Positions 28,701-39,218 of a DNA stretch of 64,000 nt are shown one piece after another. Numbering within the stretch: position 1 is the first letter of the stretch; every line of letters starts with the position of its first letter. Position numbers and translations under genes: made by a program. The notes beneath the pieces are model-generated. The model did no database searches. It was not told the DNA's origin and worked only from the letters and a program-made list of their open reading frames with translations. Location of the stretch: the NCBI RefSeq assembly GCF_003568845.1, contig NZ_CP030126.1, positions 957,001 through 1,021,000 of the forward strand. Reading direction: 5' to 3'. Source of the DNA: Indioceanicola profundi (GTDB taxonomy: Bacteria; Pseudomonadota; Alphaproteobacteria; Azospirillales; Azospirillaceae).

Positions 28701-28764
28701 CGAGGCGGTTGCCGCCACCTTTCCAGCCCGTGCCGGCAGTCCAGGAGTAAGCGTAGCGGCCTGA
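25711..28764 (+). CDS. Phosphorylase kinase alpha/beta subunit-like GH15-fold protein
   Basis: 1017 residues, no signal peptide. Residues 20-450 align strikingly, from memory of the family, with the glucoamylase-like domain of animal phosphorylase b kinase regulatory subunits: HPVTGLLPAS, YTHAWVRDNVYSVIGAWALG, MRGLLQAMMRQAAKVERFKH, WGHLQIDATSLFLLMLAQMT, YGIWERG, LNASSIGMAKAALEA, SKEVDAALLSVIGWPAFAVED, LPELFIVP, LWAQSLYVVG. The C-terminal half also has PHKA-like blocks such as LAEEMVLFCGTAVKANPDLF. It is a full-length relative, not just the catalytic fold. A calmodulin or kinase gamma subunit is not present. Role here is probably binding or cleaving maltodextrin or glycogen; direct enzymatic activity is untested by sequence alone. 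The ATG at 25711 is the first in a clear coding frame. Confidence 0.85.
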   Translation: MTLQLLPPGSISGPEASIAALDRLYDHVTKVMLSRQHPVTGLLPASTAITVHGNYTHAWVRDNVYSVIGAWALGLAYRRRGDRPARARLLEQSVLKTMRGLLQAMMRQAAKVERFKHTQNPLDSLHAIYSASTGETVAQDNGWGHLQIDATSLFLLMLAQMTRSGLPILYTMDEVAFVQNLAHYIGPAYRIADYGIWERGRKINDGRAELNASSIGMAKAALEAIQGMDMFGEDAFGAGEGRQAVIHVVPDEIARARATLEALLPRESGSKEVDAALLSVIGWPAFAVEDPDLVARTSANIAAKLEGRWGAKRFLRDGHQTALEDHNRLHYEAGELSRFDGIESEWPLFFTYRYVTALLTGDREAASVYRKKLDGLLVERHGEPLLPELFIVPAELAEAERAAPGSQPRVPNENVPLLWAQSLYVVGLLLEAGLLAPADIDPLNRRSRIGRKPPVPVRLVVLAEDEDIRCSLGRFGVEAQRLDPAGPVAVCAPDVLTEVLGHIGDCPALGLTGRPPRRLGSLITAQAFRLSGKPTVFVPTFIGEDGFYFSFDNRLVIQRLLTEVAYVNRSWTRSEAPLLVLPVTHGMTESAGFDELARTLAALSAGRVPELAIRGVTLGQALADAHTVSLHGVPPGRPLAPSNRFEVAAETEALDRPDLSEEEQLELLYRTAGRHGQWATVRTAAYRLGRHDERLQDAVKEMVVRRKRIMLGRTGQPGDLVDTPLDNAGVIARLARACAGDPCQDMLAEEMVLFCGTAVKANPDLFRHCLTLRPLDLVGLLVRSLQRDRSIDEAEACRHLAGESPHNVATRLRRLIAGCPGMTGEFCLPTLSGMESDRPVFGLEAETAGWVAGFIAGGCDWAAWRDATGALLPVPPDFFARVWEVLHHCDALVIADPAEPAHRLDSFVLRADATPDERDFALAVELLLDRIADPAYRQLTVETLWAMSELLRARSDLRIKGSVAVDELLAAAVCAQGIADPAEAWRRFRALSPTEVAEAVAATFPARAGSPGVSVAA

Positions 28765-28770
28765 GACAGC

Positions 28771-29657
28771 TCAGGGCACCTCGATGCCGCGGGCAGCTTC
28801 CAGCAGCCTGTACCAGTCCTGCCGGTCCAGTTTGATGCGCGCTGCGCCCGCCGCACCGGCCAGACGGTCCAGGCGGCCGGTTCCGACCAGGGGGCGGATG
28901 CCGGCGGGATGGGTCATCAGCCAGGCAAGCGCCACCTGATCGGGCACCGCCCCGCCATGGGCCTGACCAACCTCCCAGAGGACGGCGCGGAGGCGATCAA
29001 GCTCCGGTGAGGCGGCGGGGTCCCGGAACAGCCCGCCGCCGCCCAGCGGCGACCAGGCCATCGGGACCATGCCGGTCTGCATGCAAGCGTCAAGCGTGCC
29101 ATCGAACAGGGCGTCTGGATGCTCCAGGCTGATCTCCACCTGGTTCGCCACGAGGGGCTCCTCCACGCGGGAGGCCAGCATGCGAACCTGGCTGGCGCTG
29201 AAGTTGGAGACGCCGAAGGCCAGGACCTTGCCGGATCGTTTCAGCTCCGTAATGGCTGCCGCCACCTCGTCCGGGTTCATCAGCGGGTCGGGGCGGTGGA
29301 GCAGCAGGTAGTCCAGCCGGTCAGTGCGCAGCTCCCGCAGGGACCGCTCCGCCCGTTCGATCAGGTGAACCTTGGAGAGATTGTAATGTTTGGTGCGGAC
29401 AGGGTTGCCGGGGGCATCGAACATCACCCCGATCTTGCCGATCAGCACGATCCGGTCACGTAGCCCCGGCTCGAGCGCGAGCGCTTCCCCGAACCGCCCC
29501 TCCACGGTGTAGCCGCCATAACAGTCTGCGTGGTCGAAGCTGTTGATGCCCAGATCGACGGCGGCCTTCATCCAGTCGCGCAGGCCAGGAGCATCCAGGC
29601 CCCATTGCAGCAGCCGCATGCAGCCAACGACGACAGGTGACAGGGCAGGGGCGGTCG

Positions 29658-29661
<4 letters not shown>
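28771..29661 (-). CDS. Aldo/keto reductase, YdhF-like
   Basis: 296 residues, NADPH-dependent. The tetrad is visible: Asp and Tyr in [22 protein letters not shown] (split here: [10 protein letters not shown]), Lys in VLIGKIGV, His in [11 protein letters not shown]. The blocks [22 protein letters not shown] and [10 protein letters not shown] are close to E. coli YdhF. Its ATG overlaps the glgB stop (ATGA at 29658-29661), so it is translated with glgB and is last in the hexR-glgB-AKR operon. Substrate unknown. It ends 6 bases from the stop of the phosphorylase-kinase-like gene. Confidence 0.88.
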
Positions 29662-31868
<2,207 letters not shown>

Positions 31869-31912
31869 GGCGGCAGGCTCCGGCAGGCAGGAGGGCGGAG
31901 GGGAAGGGGCCG

Positions 31913-32755
31913 TCAGGCCCGCTGGGTGGTGCGTCGCTCGCGGATCGGCCGCTTGGAGCGGACCAGGCTGTTAGTGAGCCCGGTGCCGCGCCGAAGGGCG
32001 ACGCCGACCTGCAGTACGTCCACCATCGCCAGATGGGAGAGGCGGGAGGTCATGGGCGTGTAGATGCTGGTATCCTCCTCCACATCCACCAGGAGCGACA
32101 CGGTAGCGCGTTCGGCCAGCGGGGTGCCGCCGGTGGTCAGGGCGATGACCTTCGCCCCGCTCTCCAGCGCCAGCTCGACGCTGCGCAGCAATTCCCGGGT
32201 CCGTCCGGTATGGGAAATGGCGAGCACCGCTGCCTCCGGCCCAAGGATGGCGGCGGACATGGCCTGGACATGGAAGTCGGTATAGGCCGTGCAGGGCAGG
32301 CCAAGGCGGAAGAACTTGTTCTGCGCGTCCATCGCCACGATGCCGGACGCGCCGAAGCCGTAGAATTCCAGCCGCTTCGCGGCGCAGAGGATATCCACCG
32401 CCATGCCGACGGCATCGGCATTGATCTGATTGCGGATGCGGGCGATGGCCGCCATGGAGCGGTTCAGCACCTTCGCCGCCACATCCGCGATGGGATCGTC
32501 CGGTTTCACATCTTCGTGGACATAGGGCGTGCCGGTGGCAAGGTCCTGGGCCAGGCGAAGCTTGAAATCCTGAAAGCCGGCGCAGCCGATGGCCCGGCAG
32601 AAGCGCACCACGGTGGGCTGGCTCACCGCGGCATCGCGCGCCACCTCCGCGACCGAGGCATTGACCATGGAATGCGGGCGCTTCAGCACCAGCTCGGCAA
32701 TCTTCTGCTCGGATTTGCGCAGGCCCGGCATCATCGCGCGGATGCGTTCAAGCAC
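31913..32755 (-). CDS. hexR: HexR/RpiR-family transcriptional regulator
   Basis: 280 residues. An N-terminal RpiR-type helix-turn-helix ([23 protein letters not shown], here split after residue 20: [20 protein letters not shown]) precedes a sugar-phosphate SIS domain (about 115-250: [29 protein letters not shown]). HexR represses or activates central carbon genes and is released by KDPG. The start is set at the GTG at 32755 because GGGGGAGGAG lies 7 bases before it and [20 protein letters not shown] then aligns with the HexR N-terminus; a second GTG at 32779 is weaker. First gene of a hexR-glgB-AKR operon with HexR-like operators upstream. Confidence 0.88.
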   Translation of the reverse strand: MLERIRAMMPGLRKSEQKIAELVLKRPHSMVNASVAEVARDAAVSQPTVVRFCRAIGCAGFQDFKLRLAQDLATGTPYVHEDVKPDDPIADVAAKVLNRSMAAIARIRNQINADAVGMAVDILCAAKRLEFYGFGASGIVAMDAQNKFFRLGLPCTAYTDFHVQAMSAAILGPEAAVLAISHTGRTRELLRSVELALESGAKVIALTTGGTPLAERATVSLLVDVEEDTSIYTPMTSRLSHLAMVDVLQVGVALRRGTGLTNSLVRSKRPIRERRTTQRA

Positions 32756-32866
32756 GCCTCGTCTCCTCCCCCTTGTCACGCCTTCGGGCTTTTATCAGCC
32801 CTTGGATCAGAACGCTTCGGGCGTGATGGCCTTTCGGCATCTTTTCAACAGGAATGCCCTGGGTTT

Positions 32867-32881
32867 TGTAGGAAAGTTACA
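32867..32881. promoter_or_regulatory. HexR-like operator, hexR side
   Basis: TGTAGGAAAGTTACA, with perfect TGTA and TACA ends and an AAA centre, differs from the HexR consensus TGTARTWWWAYTACA only at two inner positions. Its minus-strand TGTAAC doubles as the -10 of the hexR promoter. Confidence 0.65.
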
Positions 32882-32905
32882 CAAAGGTCCGTGGTGGCCA
32901 TGCAA
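32876..32905 (-). promoter_or_regulatory. Candidate hexR-glgB promoter
   Basis: Minus strand: TTGCAT (32905-32900), an 18-base spacer, TGTAAC (32881-32876). The -10 overlaps the operator at 32867-32881, which would make hexR negatively autoregulated. The 5' leader would be about 115 bases. Confidence 0.5.
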
Positions 32906-33070
32906 CTTCGAATAACGGATTTCTCTGCGCCGCTGGTAAGACCTAGCACAAGTCCGGTCACGGCGACACAAAAGACAGGATTGATCGAAAAGCAGAATAT
33001 GCCATCGGTGCATGGCTATCAGGGGCAATACTTTTGCGGGAAAACCAACCCCACCCCATCAGGAAAGCGC

Positions 33071-33099
33071 TTGCCAATCCGCCGTTTCATGATTGTAAT
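33071..33099 (+). promoter_or_regulatory. Candidate promoter of the amylase-transport operon
   Basis: TTGCCA (33071-33076), a 17-base spacer and TGTAAT (33094-33099) fit a sigma-70-type promoter. The -10 is the left arm of the HexR-like operator at 33094-33108, mirroring the hexR promoter. It leaves a leader of about 115 bases. Confidence 0.6.
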
Positions 33100-33108
33100 G
33101 TTACTACA
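33094..33108. promoter_or_regulatory. HexR-like operator, amylase side
   Basis: TGTAATGTTACTACA matches TGTARTWWWAYTACA at 14 of 15 positions, and with one more base on each side reads TTGTA...TACAA. It overlaps the predicted -10 of the amylase operon. Confidence 0.7.
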
Positions 33109-33218
33109 AGGCCATAAGCGAGGCATCGCCGCCGCATCTTCCCGTAGACGTAGGGGCATTCCAACGTCCGGAACCGCGGGTCAGCGACAAGCTTCCGGCT
33201 GGATGCGAGGGGGAAACG

Positions 33219-34742
33219 TTGCCGAATCCAAGGTTCTGGCGTGGCTCCGCGGGGAGCCTCGCGCGTCGTTGCGGCGTCGCGCTGCTGGCAATTGCCGCCC
33301 TCGGTACGGCCGCCGGCCCCGCCTTGGCGCAGAAGCCGATTCGGCCCTGGTCGGAGGACATCCTCTATTTTCTGCTCCTCGATCGCTTCGCCGACGGCAG
33401 CAAGTCGAATAACGCGGATGTGCAGCGGGATAATCCAGGCGGCTTCCATGGCGGCGACTTCGTCGGGCTGACTCAGCGGCTGGACGATCTGGCGGACCTT
33501 GGCGTTACCGCCATCTGGATCACTCCGGTGATGGAGCAGATCAAGCATCCGGTCAACAGCGGCCTGGATTTCGAACATTGGCCCCATCACGGTTACTGGG
33601 CGGACGACTTTTCCCTGATCGACCCACGCTTCGGCACCGAGGCGGAGCTGAAGGCCCTGGTGGATGCGGCCCACGACCGCGGTATCAAGGTGCTGCTGGA
33701 TACAGTCTACAACCACGCCGGCTACGGCTCCGCCTATCTCGCCAGGCCGGACGCGCGGGATCTGCTCCGCTCCACGGAATTCAATAACTGCGGACCCGAA
33801 GGGGACGACCTGACCACCTGCGTGGCCGGACTGCCGGACTTCAAGACGGAGAAGCCCGAGGTCGCCAAGTGGTTGATCGAGATGCAGATTCCCCGTGCCA
33901 AGGCGGTGGGGCTGGACGGCTATCGGCTCGACACGGTGAAGCATCTGGGTCCCGAATTCTGGGACATGCACCGGAAGATCATCGACCAGGAGCTGGGTCA
34001 GGACTTCCATCTTCTGGGTGAAATCTGGGGCGGCAGCTATCAGGTGGCGGACCCGTACTTCGAGGCGAACCGGCTGGACAGTGCGCTGGACTTCACCTTC
34101 CAGGGCGAGACGCTGTCCTGGCTCCAGGGGCGGGGGCGGACCATCGCCTTCAGCCGCTTCTTGCAGAAGCGCCACCGGGTACGCGACGGCCACATCATGG
34201 CGCACTACCTGTCCAGCCATGACGTGCCGGGGTTCCTCTATCAGCTCGACGGCGATCTGGAGCGGTTCAAGGTGGCGGCCGCGCTGCAGATGGCCAGCCT
34301 CGGCATGCCCCAGATCTATTACGGGGAGGAGGTCGGGCGGCTGGGCGGCGACTGGCCGGAGAACCGAACCGACATGCCCTGGGGCGACATGGATATCCAG
34401 CCCGGCAAGGGCAAGCCTCGGAACGAGGAGTTACGCGACTACTACAAGCGCATCATCGCAGCCCGCCGCGCCCATCCGGCCTTCTCCCACGGCGACTACA
34501 CGGAGCTGAGCACCGAGGGCGACCTGCTGGTGTTCCAGCGCAGTCACGAGCCTAGCGGTGACAGCGTCATCGTCGCTGCCAACCGGAGTAAGGCGGAGGC
34601 GGCCGCCACGATCCCGCTCCCGGAATCCTGGACGGGCAAGAGCATTACCGACGCTGTCACGGGCGAGGATCTGGGCGAGGCGGGGGCGCAGATAGCCCTT
34701 ACCGTGCCGGGACTGACCGCCCGCTATCTGGTCGTGAAGTGA
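33219..34742 (+). CDS. Secreted alpha-amylase family (GH13) glycosidase
   Basis: 507 residues starting at a TTG (33219) preceded by GAGGGGG. A Sec signal with SLARRCGVALLAIAALG and cleavage after PALAQ (about residue 38) exports it. GH13 regions: LLDTVYNHAG (about 159-168), YRLDTVKH with nucleophile Asp238, LLGEIWGG with acid/base Glu268, YLSSHD with Asp335. Most like maltodextrin- and starch-degrading amylases or cyclomaltodextrinases; substrate range is uncertain. First gene of the uptake operon; 34 bases before the ABC ATPase. Confidence 0.9.
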   Translation: MPNPRFWRGSAGSLARRCGVALLAIAALGTAAGPALAQKPIRPWSEDILYFLLLDRFADGSKSNNADVQRDNPGGFHGGDFVGLTQRLDDLADLGVTAIWITPVMEQIKHPVNSGLDFEHWPHHGYWADDFSLIDPRFGTEAELKALVDAAHDRGIKVLLDTVYNHAGYGSAYLARPDARDLLRSTEFNNCGPEGDDLTTCVAGLPDFKTEKPEVAKWLIEMQIPRAKAVGLDGYRLDTVKHLGPEFWDMHRKIIDQELGQDFHLLGEIWGGSYQVADPYFEANRLDSALDFTFQGETLSWLQGRGRTIAFSRFLQKRHRVRDGHIMAHYLSSHDVPGFLYQLDGDLERFKVAAALQMASLGMPQIYYGEEVGRLGGDWPENRTDMPWGDMDIQPGKGKPRNEELRDYYKRIIAARRAHPAFSHGDYTELSTEGDLLVFQRSHEPSGDSVIVAANRSKAEAAATIPLPESWTGKSITDAVTGEDLGEAGAQIALTVPGLTARYLVVK

Positions 34743-34776
34743 AACCGGACGAGCCGCAGAAGAAGACCTGATCCGA

Positions 34777-35898
34777 ATGGCCCAGATTATTTTCGACAAT
34801 GTTGCCAAGCGCTTCGGCGACGTTCCGGTCATCGAGAACCTGAACCTGCACATCGCGGATCAGGAATTCATGGTCTTTGTCGGCCCGTCGGGTTGCGGCA
34901 AGTCCACGGCATTGCGCATGATCGCGGGGCTGGAGGAGATCAGCGCCGGGGACCTCACGATCGGGGACCGGGTGGTGAATGATGTCCACCCCAAGGACCG
35001 CGACGTGGCCATGGTCTTCCAGTCCTACGCGCTGTATCCGCACATGACGGTGCGGGAGAACATCGCCTTCGGCCTGAAGATCCGGAAGATGCCGAAGCCG
35101 CAGATCGACGCGCTGGTCGGCGAGGCGGCGACCATGCTGGGCCTGACCGAGTATCTGGACCGCAAGCCGCGCGCCCTGTCCGGCGGCCAGCGGCAGCGCG
35201 TGGCGCTGGGCCGCGCCATCGTGCGAAAGCCCAAGGTCTTCCTGTTCGATGAGCCGCTGTCGAACCTGGACGCGGAGCTGCGCGTCACCATGCGGGCGGA
35301 AATCTCCAAGCTTCAGCGGCGGCTGAAGATCACCACGGTCTATGTCACCCATGATCAGGTGGAAGCCATGACCATGGGCGACCGCATCGCCGTTCTGGCC
35401 CCGCTGAAGCGGCACCCCGGCGGCAACCTGATGCAGGTCGGCACCCCGCTGGAGCTGTACGACCGTCCGCAGAACCTGTTCGTGGCGCGATTCATCGGCA
35501 CGCCGTCCATGAACGTGATCCAGATGGCGGTGGACGCGGACGGCACGGCCCTGCGCTACCACGACCTAGCGATCCCGGTGCCGGCCTCTTTCCGGGCCGG
35601 CATCTCCGCCCACCGCGGCAAGGCGGTGGCGGTGGGCTTCCGGCCGGAGCATGTGGGCCATGTGGAGGAGCACCAGTGGGGCGCTACCGCCCCGATCCGC
35701 GGTCAGGTCGAGATTGTGGAGACGCTCGGCCATGAGGCCATCGTTCATTTCCGGGTCGGCGAGGAAATGGTGATCGGCAAAATCCGTGGACATGGCGTCG
35801 TGCTGCCGCGGATCGGTGATCTCATCGAACTGGTGGTCAAGGCGGACGAGCTGCACCTGTTCGACGCCCAGACTGAAAAGCGCATCGCCGAAGCGTGA
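34777..35898 (+). CDS. ABC transporter ATPase, MalK/UgpC type
   Basis: 373 residues. Walker A GPSGCGKST, Q-loop VFQSYALYPHMTV, signature LSGGQRQRVALGRA, Walker B VFLFDEPLSNLDAELR and H-loop VTHDQ are intact; residues 240-373 are the MOI/TOBE regulatory domain. It energises the MalFG-type permease encoded downstream. The short insert in LAPLKRHPGGNLMQVG after the H-loop is unusual compared with E. coli MalK. An imperfect hairpin follows before malE. Confidence 0.92.
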   Translation: MAQIIFDNVAKRFGDVPVIENLNLHIADQEFMVFVGPSGCGKSTALRMIAGLEEISAGDLTIGDRVVNDVHPKDRDVAMVFQSYALYPHMTVRENIAFGLKIRKMPKPQIDALVGEAATMLGLTEYLDRKPRALSGGQRQRVALGRAIVRKPKVFLFDEPLSNLDAELRVTMRAEISKLQRRLKITTVYVTHDQVEAMTMGDRIAVLAPLKRHPGGNLMQVGTPLELYDRPQNLFVARFIGTPSMNVIQMAVDADGTALRYHDLAIPVPASFRAGISAHRGKAVAVGFRPEHVGHVEEHQWGATAPIRGQVEIVETLGHEAIVHFRVGEEMVIGKIRGHGVVLPRIGDLIELVVKADELHLFDAQTEKRIAEA

Positions 35899-35976
35899 GG
35901 CAAAAAAGGCGGAACAGCGTTCAGCAGTGACCCCGGCGCAGGACGGGGCCGCTGCTCAAGGGAGGAATGAGGAATC

Positions 35977-37239
35977 ATGCAGTTTTCGCGCAGGAACCTG
36001 ATCCTTGTGGCCGGAGCGGCCATGTTCGCGACGGCGCTGACCGTTCAGGCGGCACCTCCGGCGCTGGCACAGGGCCAGACGCTGACCGTGTGGCACGCCT
36101 ACCGCGGCGAGGAGAGGGCGGCGTTCGACAAGGCCATCAAGCTGTTCAATGAGCAGAACCAGGGCGGCGTCCAGGCCAAGGCCCTGCCGGTGCCGTTCGA
36201 CGCCTATGCCGACAAGATCTCCGCCGCCGTGCCGCGCGGCACCGGTCCGGACCTGTTCATCTTCGCGCAGGACCGGCTGGGCGGCTGGATCGAGGCCGGC
36301 AACATCATCGAGCCGATCGACTTCTATATCGAGGACGATGTCCGCGAGCGCTTCCTGCCGAACATGATGGAGGCGATGACCTATCGCGACCAGGTGTTCG
36401 GCCTGCCGTTCAAGTACGCGGCCATCGCCATGATCTACAACAAGGCGAAGGTCCAGAACCCGCCCAGGACGACGGGCGAGCTGGTGACGTGGGCCAAGGC
36501 CAACACCGACGCCTCCACCGGCCGCTATGGCTGGTCCTACACCTATGCCGACTTCTACTACCATGCCGCGCTGATGAACGGCTTCGGCGGCGGGCTCTTC
36601 ATGACCGACGGCGCTGGCACCCTGGCCGAGCCGACGGTGAACAGTCCGGCGAACGTGAAGTCGTTCGAACAGCTCATGAGCTGGTTCAAGCAGGACGGCG
36701 TCCTGCCGGCGGAACCCTCCACCGCGCTGGTCACCTCCCTGTTCAACGAGGGGAAGTCGGATATCGTCTTCTCCGGCCCGTGGTTCCTGGGCGAGGTCGC
36801 GAAGGGCATCGAGATCGGCGTCGCGCCGCTGCCGACGCTGGACGAGGCCGGCGGCGAGCCGATGCGGCCCTGGATGACGGTGGAGGGGCTGTTCGTCTCC
36901 GCCCAGTCGAAGAACAAGGACGCGGCCTATGAGCTGGCCCGCTTCCTGACCACCGACGAGGTGGCGAAGATCATGGCGCTGGAAGGCCGGCAGCAGCCCA
37001 CCAACAAGAATGTCTACAGCGATCCGGCCATTGCCAAGGACCCGATCCTGTCCGGCTTCCGCGCCCAGGCGGAAACCGCCGTCCCGATGCCGAACCTGGC
37101 GGTGATGTCGCTGATGTGGTCGCCGATGACCACGGCCATGAACAAGATCGTCAAGGGCACCGCCAGCCCGAAGCAGGCCCTGGACGAGGCGCAGCAGATG
37201 CTGGCCGCCGATATCGCCAACCTGCGTAAGAGCCGGTGA
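35977..37239 (+). CDS. malE: Maltose/maltodextrin-type extracellular binding protein
   Basis: 420 residues. A signal peptide with SRRNLILVAGAAMFATALTV and cleavage after PALAQ carries a Tat-like RR pair, so Tat export is possible. The mature part has the type-1 binding-protein pattern: LTVWHAYRGEERAAFDKAIK, VPRGTGPDLFIFAQDRLGGW, YAAIAMIYNKAKVQ, WSPMTTAMNKIVKG. MalE is most likely given the amylase and MalF/G neighbours. A ribosome site GGGAGGAATGAGG lies just before the ATG. Confidence 0.88.
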   Translation: MQFSRRNLILVAGAAMFATALTVQAAPPALAQGQTLTVWHAYRGEERAAFDKAIKLFNEQNQGGVQAKALPVPFDAYADKISAAVPRGTGPDLFIFAQDRLGGWIEAGNIIEPIDFYIEDDVRERFLPNMMEAMTYRDQVFGLPFKYAAIAMIYNKAKVQNPPRTTGELVTWAKANTDASTGRYGWSYTYADFYYHAALMNGFGGGLFMTDGAGTLAEPTVNSPANVKSFEQLMSWFKQDGVLPAEPSTALVTSLFNEGKSDIVFSGPWFLGEVAKGIEIGVAPLPTLDEAGGEPMRPWMTVEGLFVSAQSKNKDAAYELARFLTTDEVAKIMALEGRQQPTNKNVYSDPAIAKDPILSGFRAQAETAVPMPNLAVMSLMWSPMTTAMNKIVKGTASPKQALDEAQQMLAADIANLRKSR

Positions 37240-37249
37240 GACAGGGCCG

Positions 37250-39214
37250 ATGAAGGTGCGGCAGCATACAGGGTATTCGGCGCTCCTCGGCCTGTTGGCC
37301 GGGCTGGTGGTGCTGTTGGCGGCGGGCCTGTGGTTCGCCGGCCAGACCATCCAGTCCGCCCGGCAGGATGCGGAGGCGCGCAAGGCCACCGTGTCGGCCA
37401 TGAGCCTGGCCGACATGGTGGGCGCCCTGCAGGCTGCCGGGGCCGAACCGGAACAGGTTCGCGCAGCGGTGGAGACGTGGCGGCGGGGCGACCCCGGCAT
37501 CCGGGCCGTCCGGCTGATCCGCCAGTCCGGCGCCCAGCTCGTCTACTCCGACGTTCCGGCCGACCTGGAGAAGGGCGATGTTCCCCGCCGCCTGTCCCGC
37601 GAGGAGAAGCCGCTGTTCGATCTGGCCAACGCCCTGCGCGCCAATGTCGACAGCAACGCCGGCGAGGGGATCAAGCGGCTTCCGGAGATCGAGCTGGCCG
37701 CCCCGGCCGCCGACCGGCTGGGCGTATCGGTTCCGGTCTATGCCGGAGACAGCTACTGGGGCCTTGCCCAGGTGGAGCGGGAGCGGGCGGCGCCGGCCAT
37801 CGCCGCCGGAACCGGTCTGGCCGTCGGCATGGCGCTCGGCGGTCTGGTGCTGATGGCGGCGGCGGTCCTGGCGCTCCGGCGAAGGGGCGGGGCTGCCGCA
37901 TCGCGCTGGACTCTGTTCGCCATCGCCGCGGTTCTGCTGCTGGGCACGGCCGCCCTGTTCGTGCGGACGGAGACCGGCCGCGTGGCGGATGCGCGGAACG
38001 GCCAGATTGCCGAGGTGCAGCAGGTCGTCACCGGCCTTCGCGGCTCCGCTGCGGAAGGGGCCGGCATCGTGGGAGCGGGCCTGGGGGCGGGCGCCTGGGA
38101 TGTGGATATCTTCCGCCGTCCTCTCGGTCAGATTTCGCCGACGGGAGAGGTCGAGGATGCGGCCGTCCGGCAGGCGCTGACCGGCACGCTGGACGGTCTG
38201 GGGCGGCAGCTCTGGCTGACGGCGGCGCTGGCGCTGGGCATCACCGCCTTTTTCGCGCTGGGAGCCGCGGGGCGGCTGGCCGGCACGGTGCGGGAGCACC
38301 GGGACGCGTATGTCTACGTGCTGCCCGCCATCCTGGGCATGCTGTTCCTGGTCTTCTTCCCCTTCACCTACGGCGTGATGCTGTCCTTCACCGAGCGCAC
38401 CCTGTTCAACCAGTCGGTTCCGCTGACCGAACTGTGGGTGGGCTTCGCCAATTACGCCGCCATCCTGGGCGACTTCGACGTGATCCGCACCACGCCGGAC
38501 GGCTGGAGCGTGAATTACGAGAGCTTCTACTGGACGCTGTTCATCACCGTCTGCTGGACCGTCGCGAACGTGGCCATCGGCGTTGCCGTCGGGCTGGCGC
38601 TTGCGCTGGCGCTGAACACCGAGGGGCTGCGGGGCAAGGCGGTCTACCGCGTGCTGCTGATCCTGCCCTGGGCCATCCCGAACTACATCACGGCGTTGAC
38701 CTGGAAGGGCATGTTCCACCAGCAGTTCGGCGTCATCAACCAAGCCATCATGCTGTTCGGGGGCGAGCCCATCGCCTGGTTCGACAGCGTGTTCAGCAGC
38801 TTCATGACCGGTGTCATCACCAACGGCTGGCTGAGCTTCCCCTTCATGATGGTGGTGAGCCTGGGCGCGCTCTCCTCCATCCCGTCGGACATGTACGAGG
38901 CGGCGCAGCTCGACGGCGCCACACGGTGGCAGCAGTTCTGGAACATTACCCTGCCGTTGCTGAAGCCGGCGCTGATCCCGGCCATCATCCTGTCGGTGGT
39001 CTGGACCTTCAACATGTTCAACGTGATCTATCTGGTGTCGGGCGGGGAGCCCGCGGGCGCTAACGAGATCCTAATCACCAAGGCCTACAAGCTGGCGTTC
39101 GAGCGCTACCAGTACGCCTACGCCGCGGCCTATTCCTTCGTGATTTTCCTGATCCTGCTGGGCTACGGGGTCTTCCAGAACCGGGTCAGCCGGGCCACGG
39201 AACAGGTGCGGTGA
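37250..39214 (+). CDS. malF: MalF-type permease with a sensor-like N-terminal extension
   Basis: 654 residues, about 140 more than E. coli MalF. The C-terminal ~310 residues are a normal MalF core with VYVLPAILGMLFLVFFPFTYG, the EAA loop EAAQLDGATRWQQFWNITLP and the C-terminal helix. The first ~340 residues are unusual: TM1 (about 9-31), an extracytoplasmic domain of about 150 residues with VRLIRQSGAQLVYSDVP and LGVSVPVYAGDSYWGLAQVE, reminiscent of Cache sensors, two more TMs (about 185-240), a second short extracytoplasmic loop and another TM (about 315-338). It begins 10 bases after malE. Confidence 0.85.
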   Translation: MKVRQHTGYSALLGLLAGLVVLLAAGLWFAGQTIQSARQDAEARKATVSAMSLADMVGALQAAGAEPEQVRAAVETWRRGDPGIRAVRLIRQSGAQLVYSDVPADLEKGDVPRRLSREEKPLFDLANALRANVDSNAGEGIKRLPEIELAAPAADRLGVSVPVYAGDSYWGLAQVERERAAPAIAAGTGLAVGMALGGLVLMAAAVLALRRRGGAAASRWTLFAIAAVLLLGTAALFVRTETGRVADARNGQIAEVQQVVTGLRGSAAEGAGIVGAGLGAGAWDVDIFRRPLGQISPTGEVEDAAVRQALTGTLDGLGRQLWLTAALALGITAFFALGAAGRLAGTVREHRDAYVYVLPAILGMLFLVFFPFTYGVMLSFTERTLFNQSVPLTELWVGFANYAAILGDFDVIRTTPDGWSVNYESFYWTLFITVCWTVANVAIGVAVGLALALALNTEGLRGKAVYRVLLILPWAIPNYITALTWKGMFHQQFGVINQAIMLFGGEPIAWFDSVFSSFMTGVITNGWLSFPFMMVVSLGALSSIPSDMYEAAQLDGATRWQQFWNITLPLLKPALIPAIILSVVWTFNMFNVIYLVSGGEPAGANEILITKAYKLAFERYQYAYAAAYSFVIFLILLGYGVFQNRVSRATEQVR

Positions 39215-39218
39215 AGCC

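Larger units (their letters stand above)
32756..33218. promoter_or_regulatory. Divergent hexR / amylase-operon control region
   Basis: 463 non-coding bases between hexR and the amylase gene with two HexR-like palindromes, each lying over the -10 element of an outward-facing promoter. The middle part (32910-33060) has no further element I can name. Confidence 0.7.

Noticed and set aside
37330-39063. A 577-residue overlapping frame within malF
   Set aside because: Arg- and Gly-rich alternative frame of the malF coding sequence with no supporting motif.
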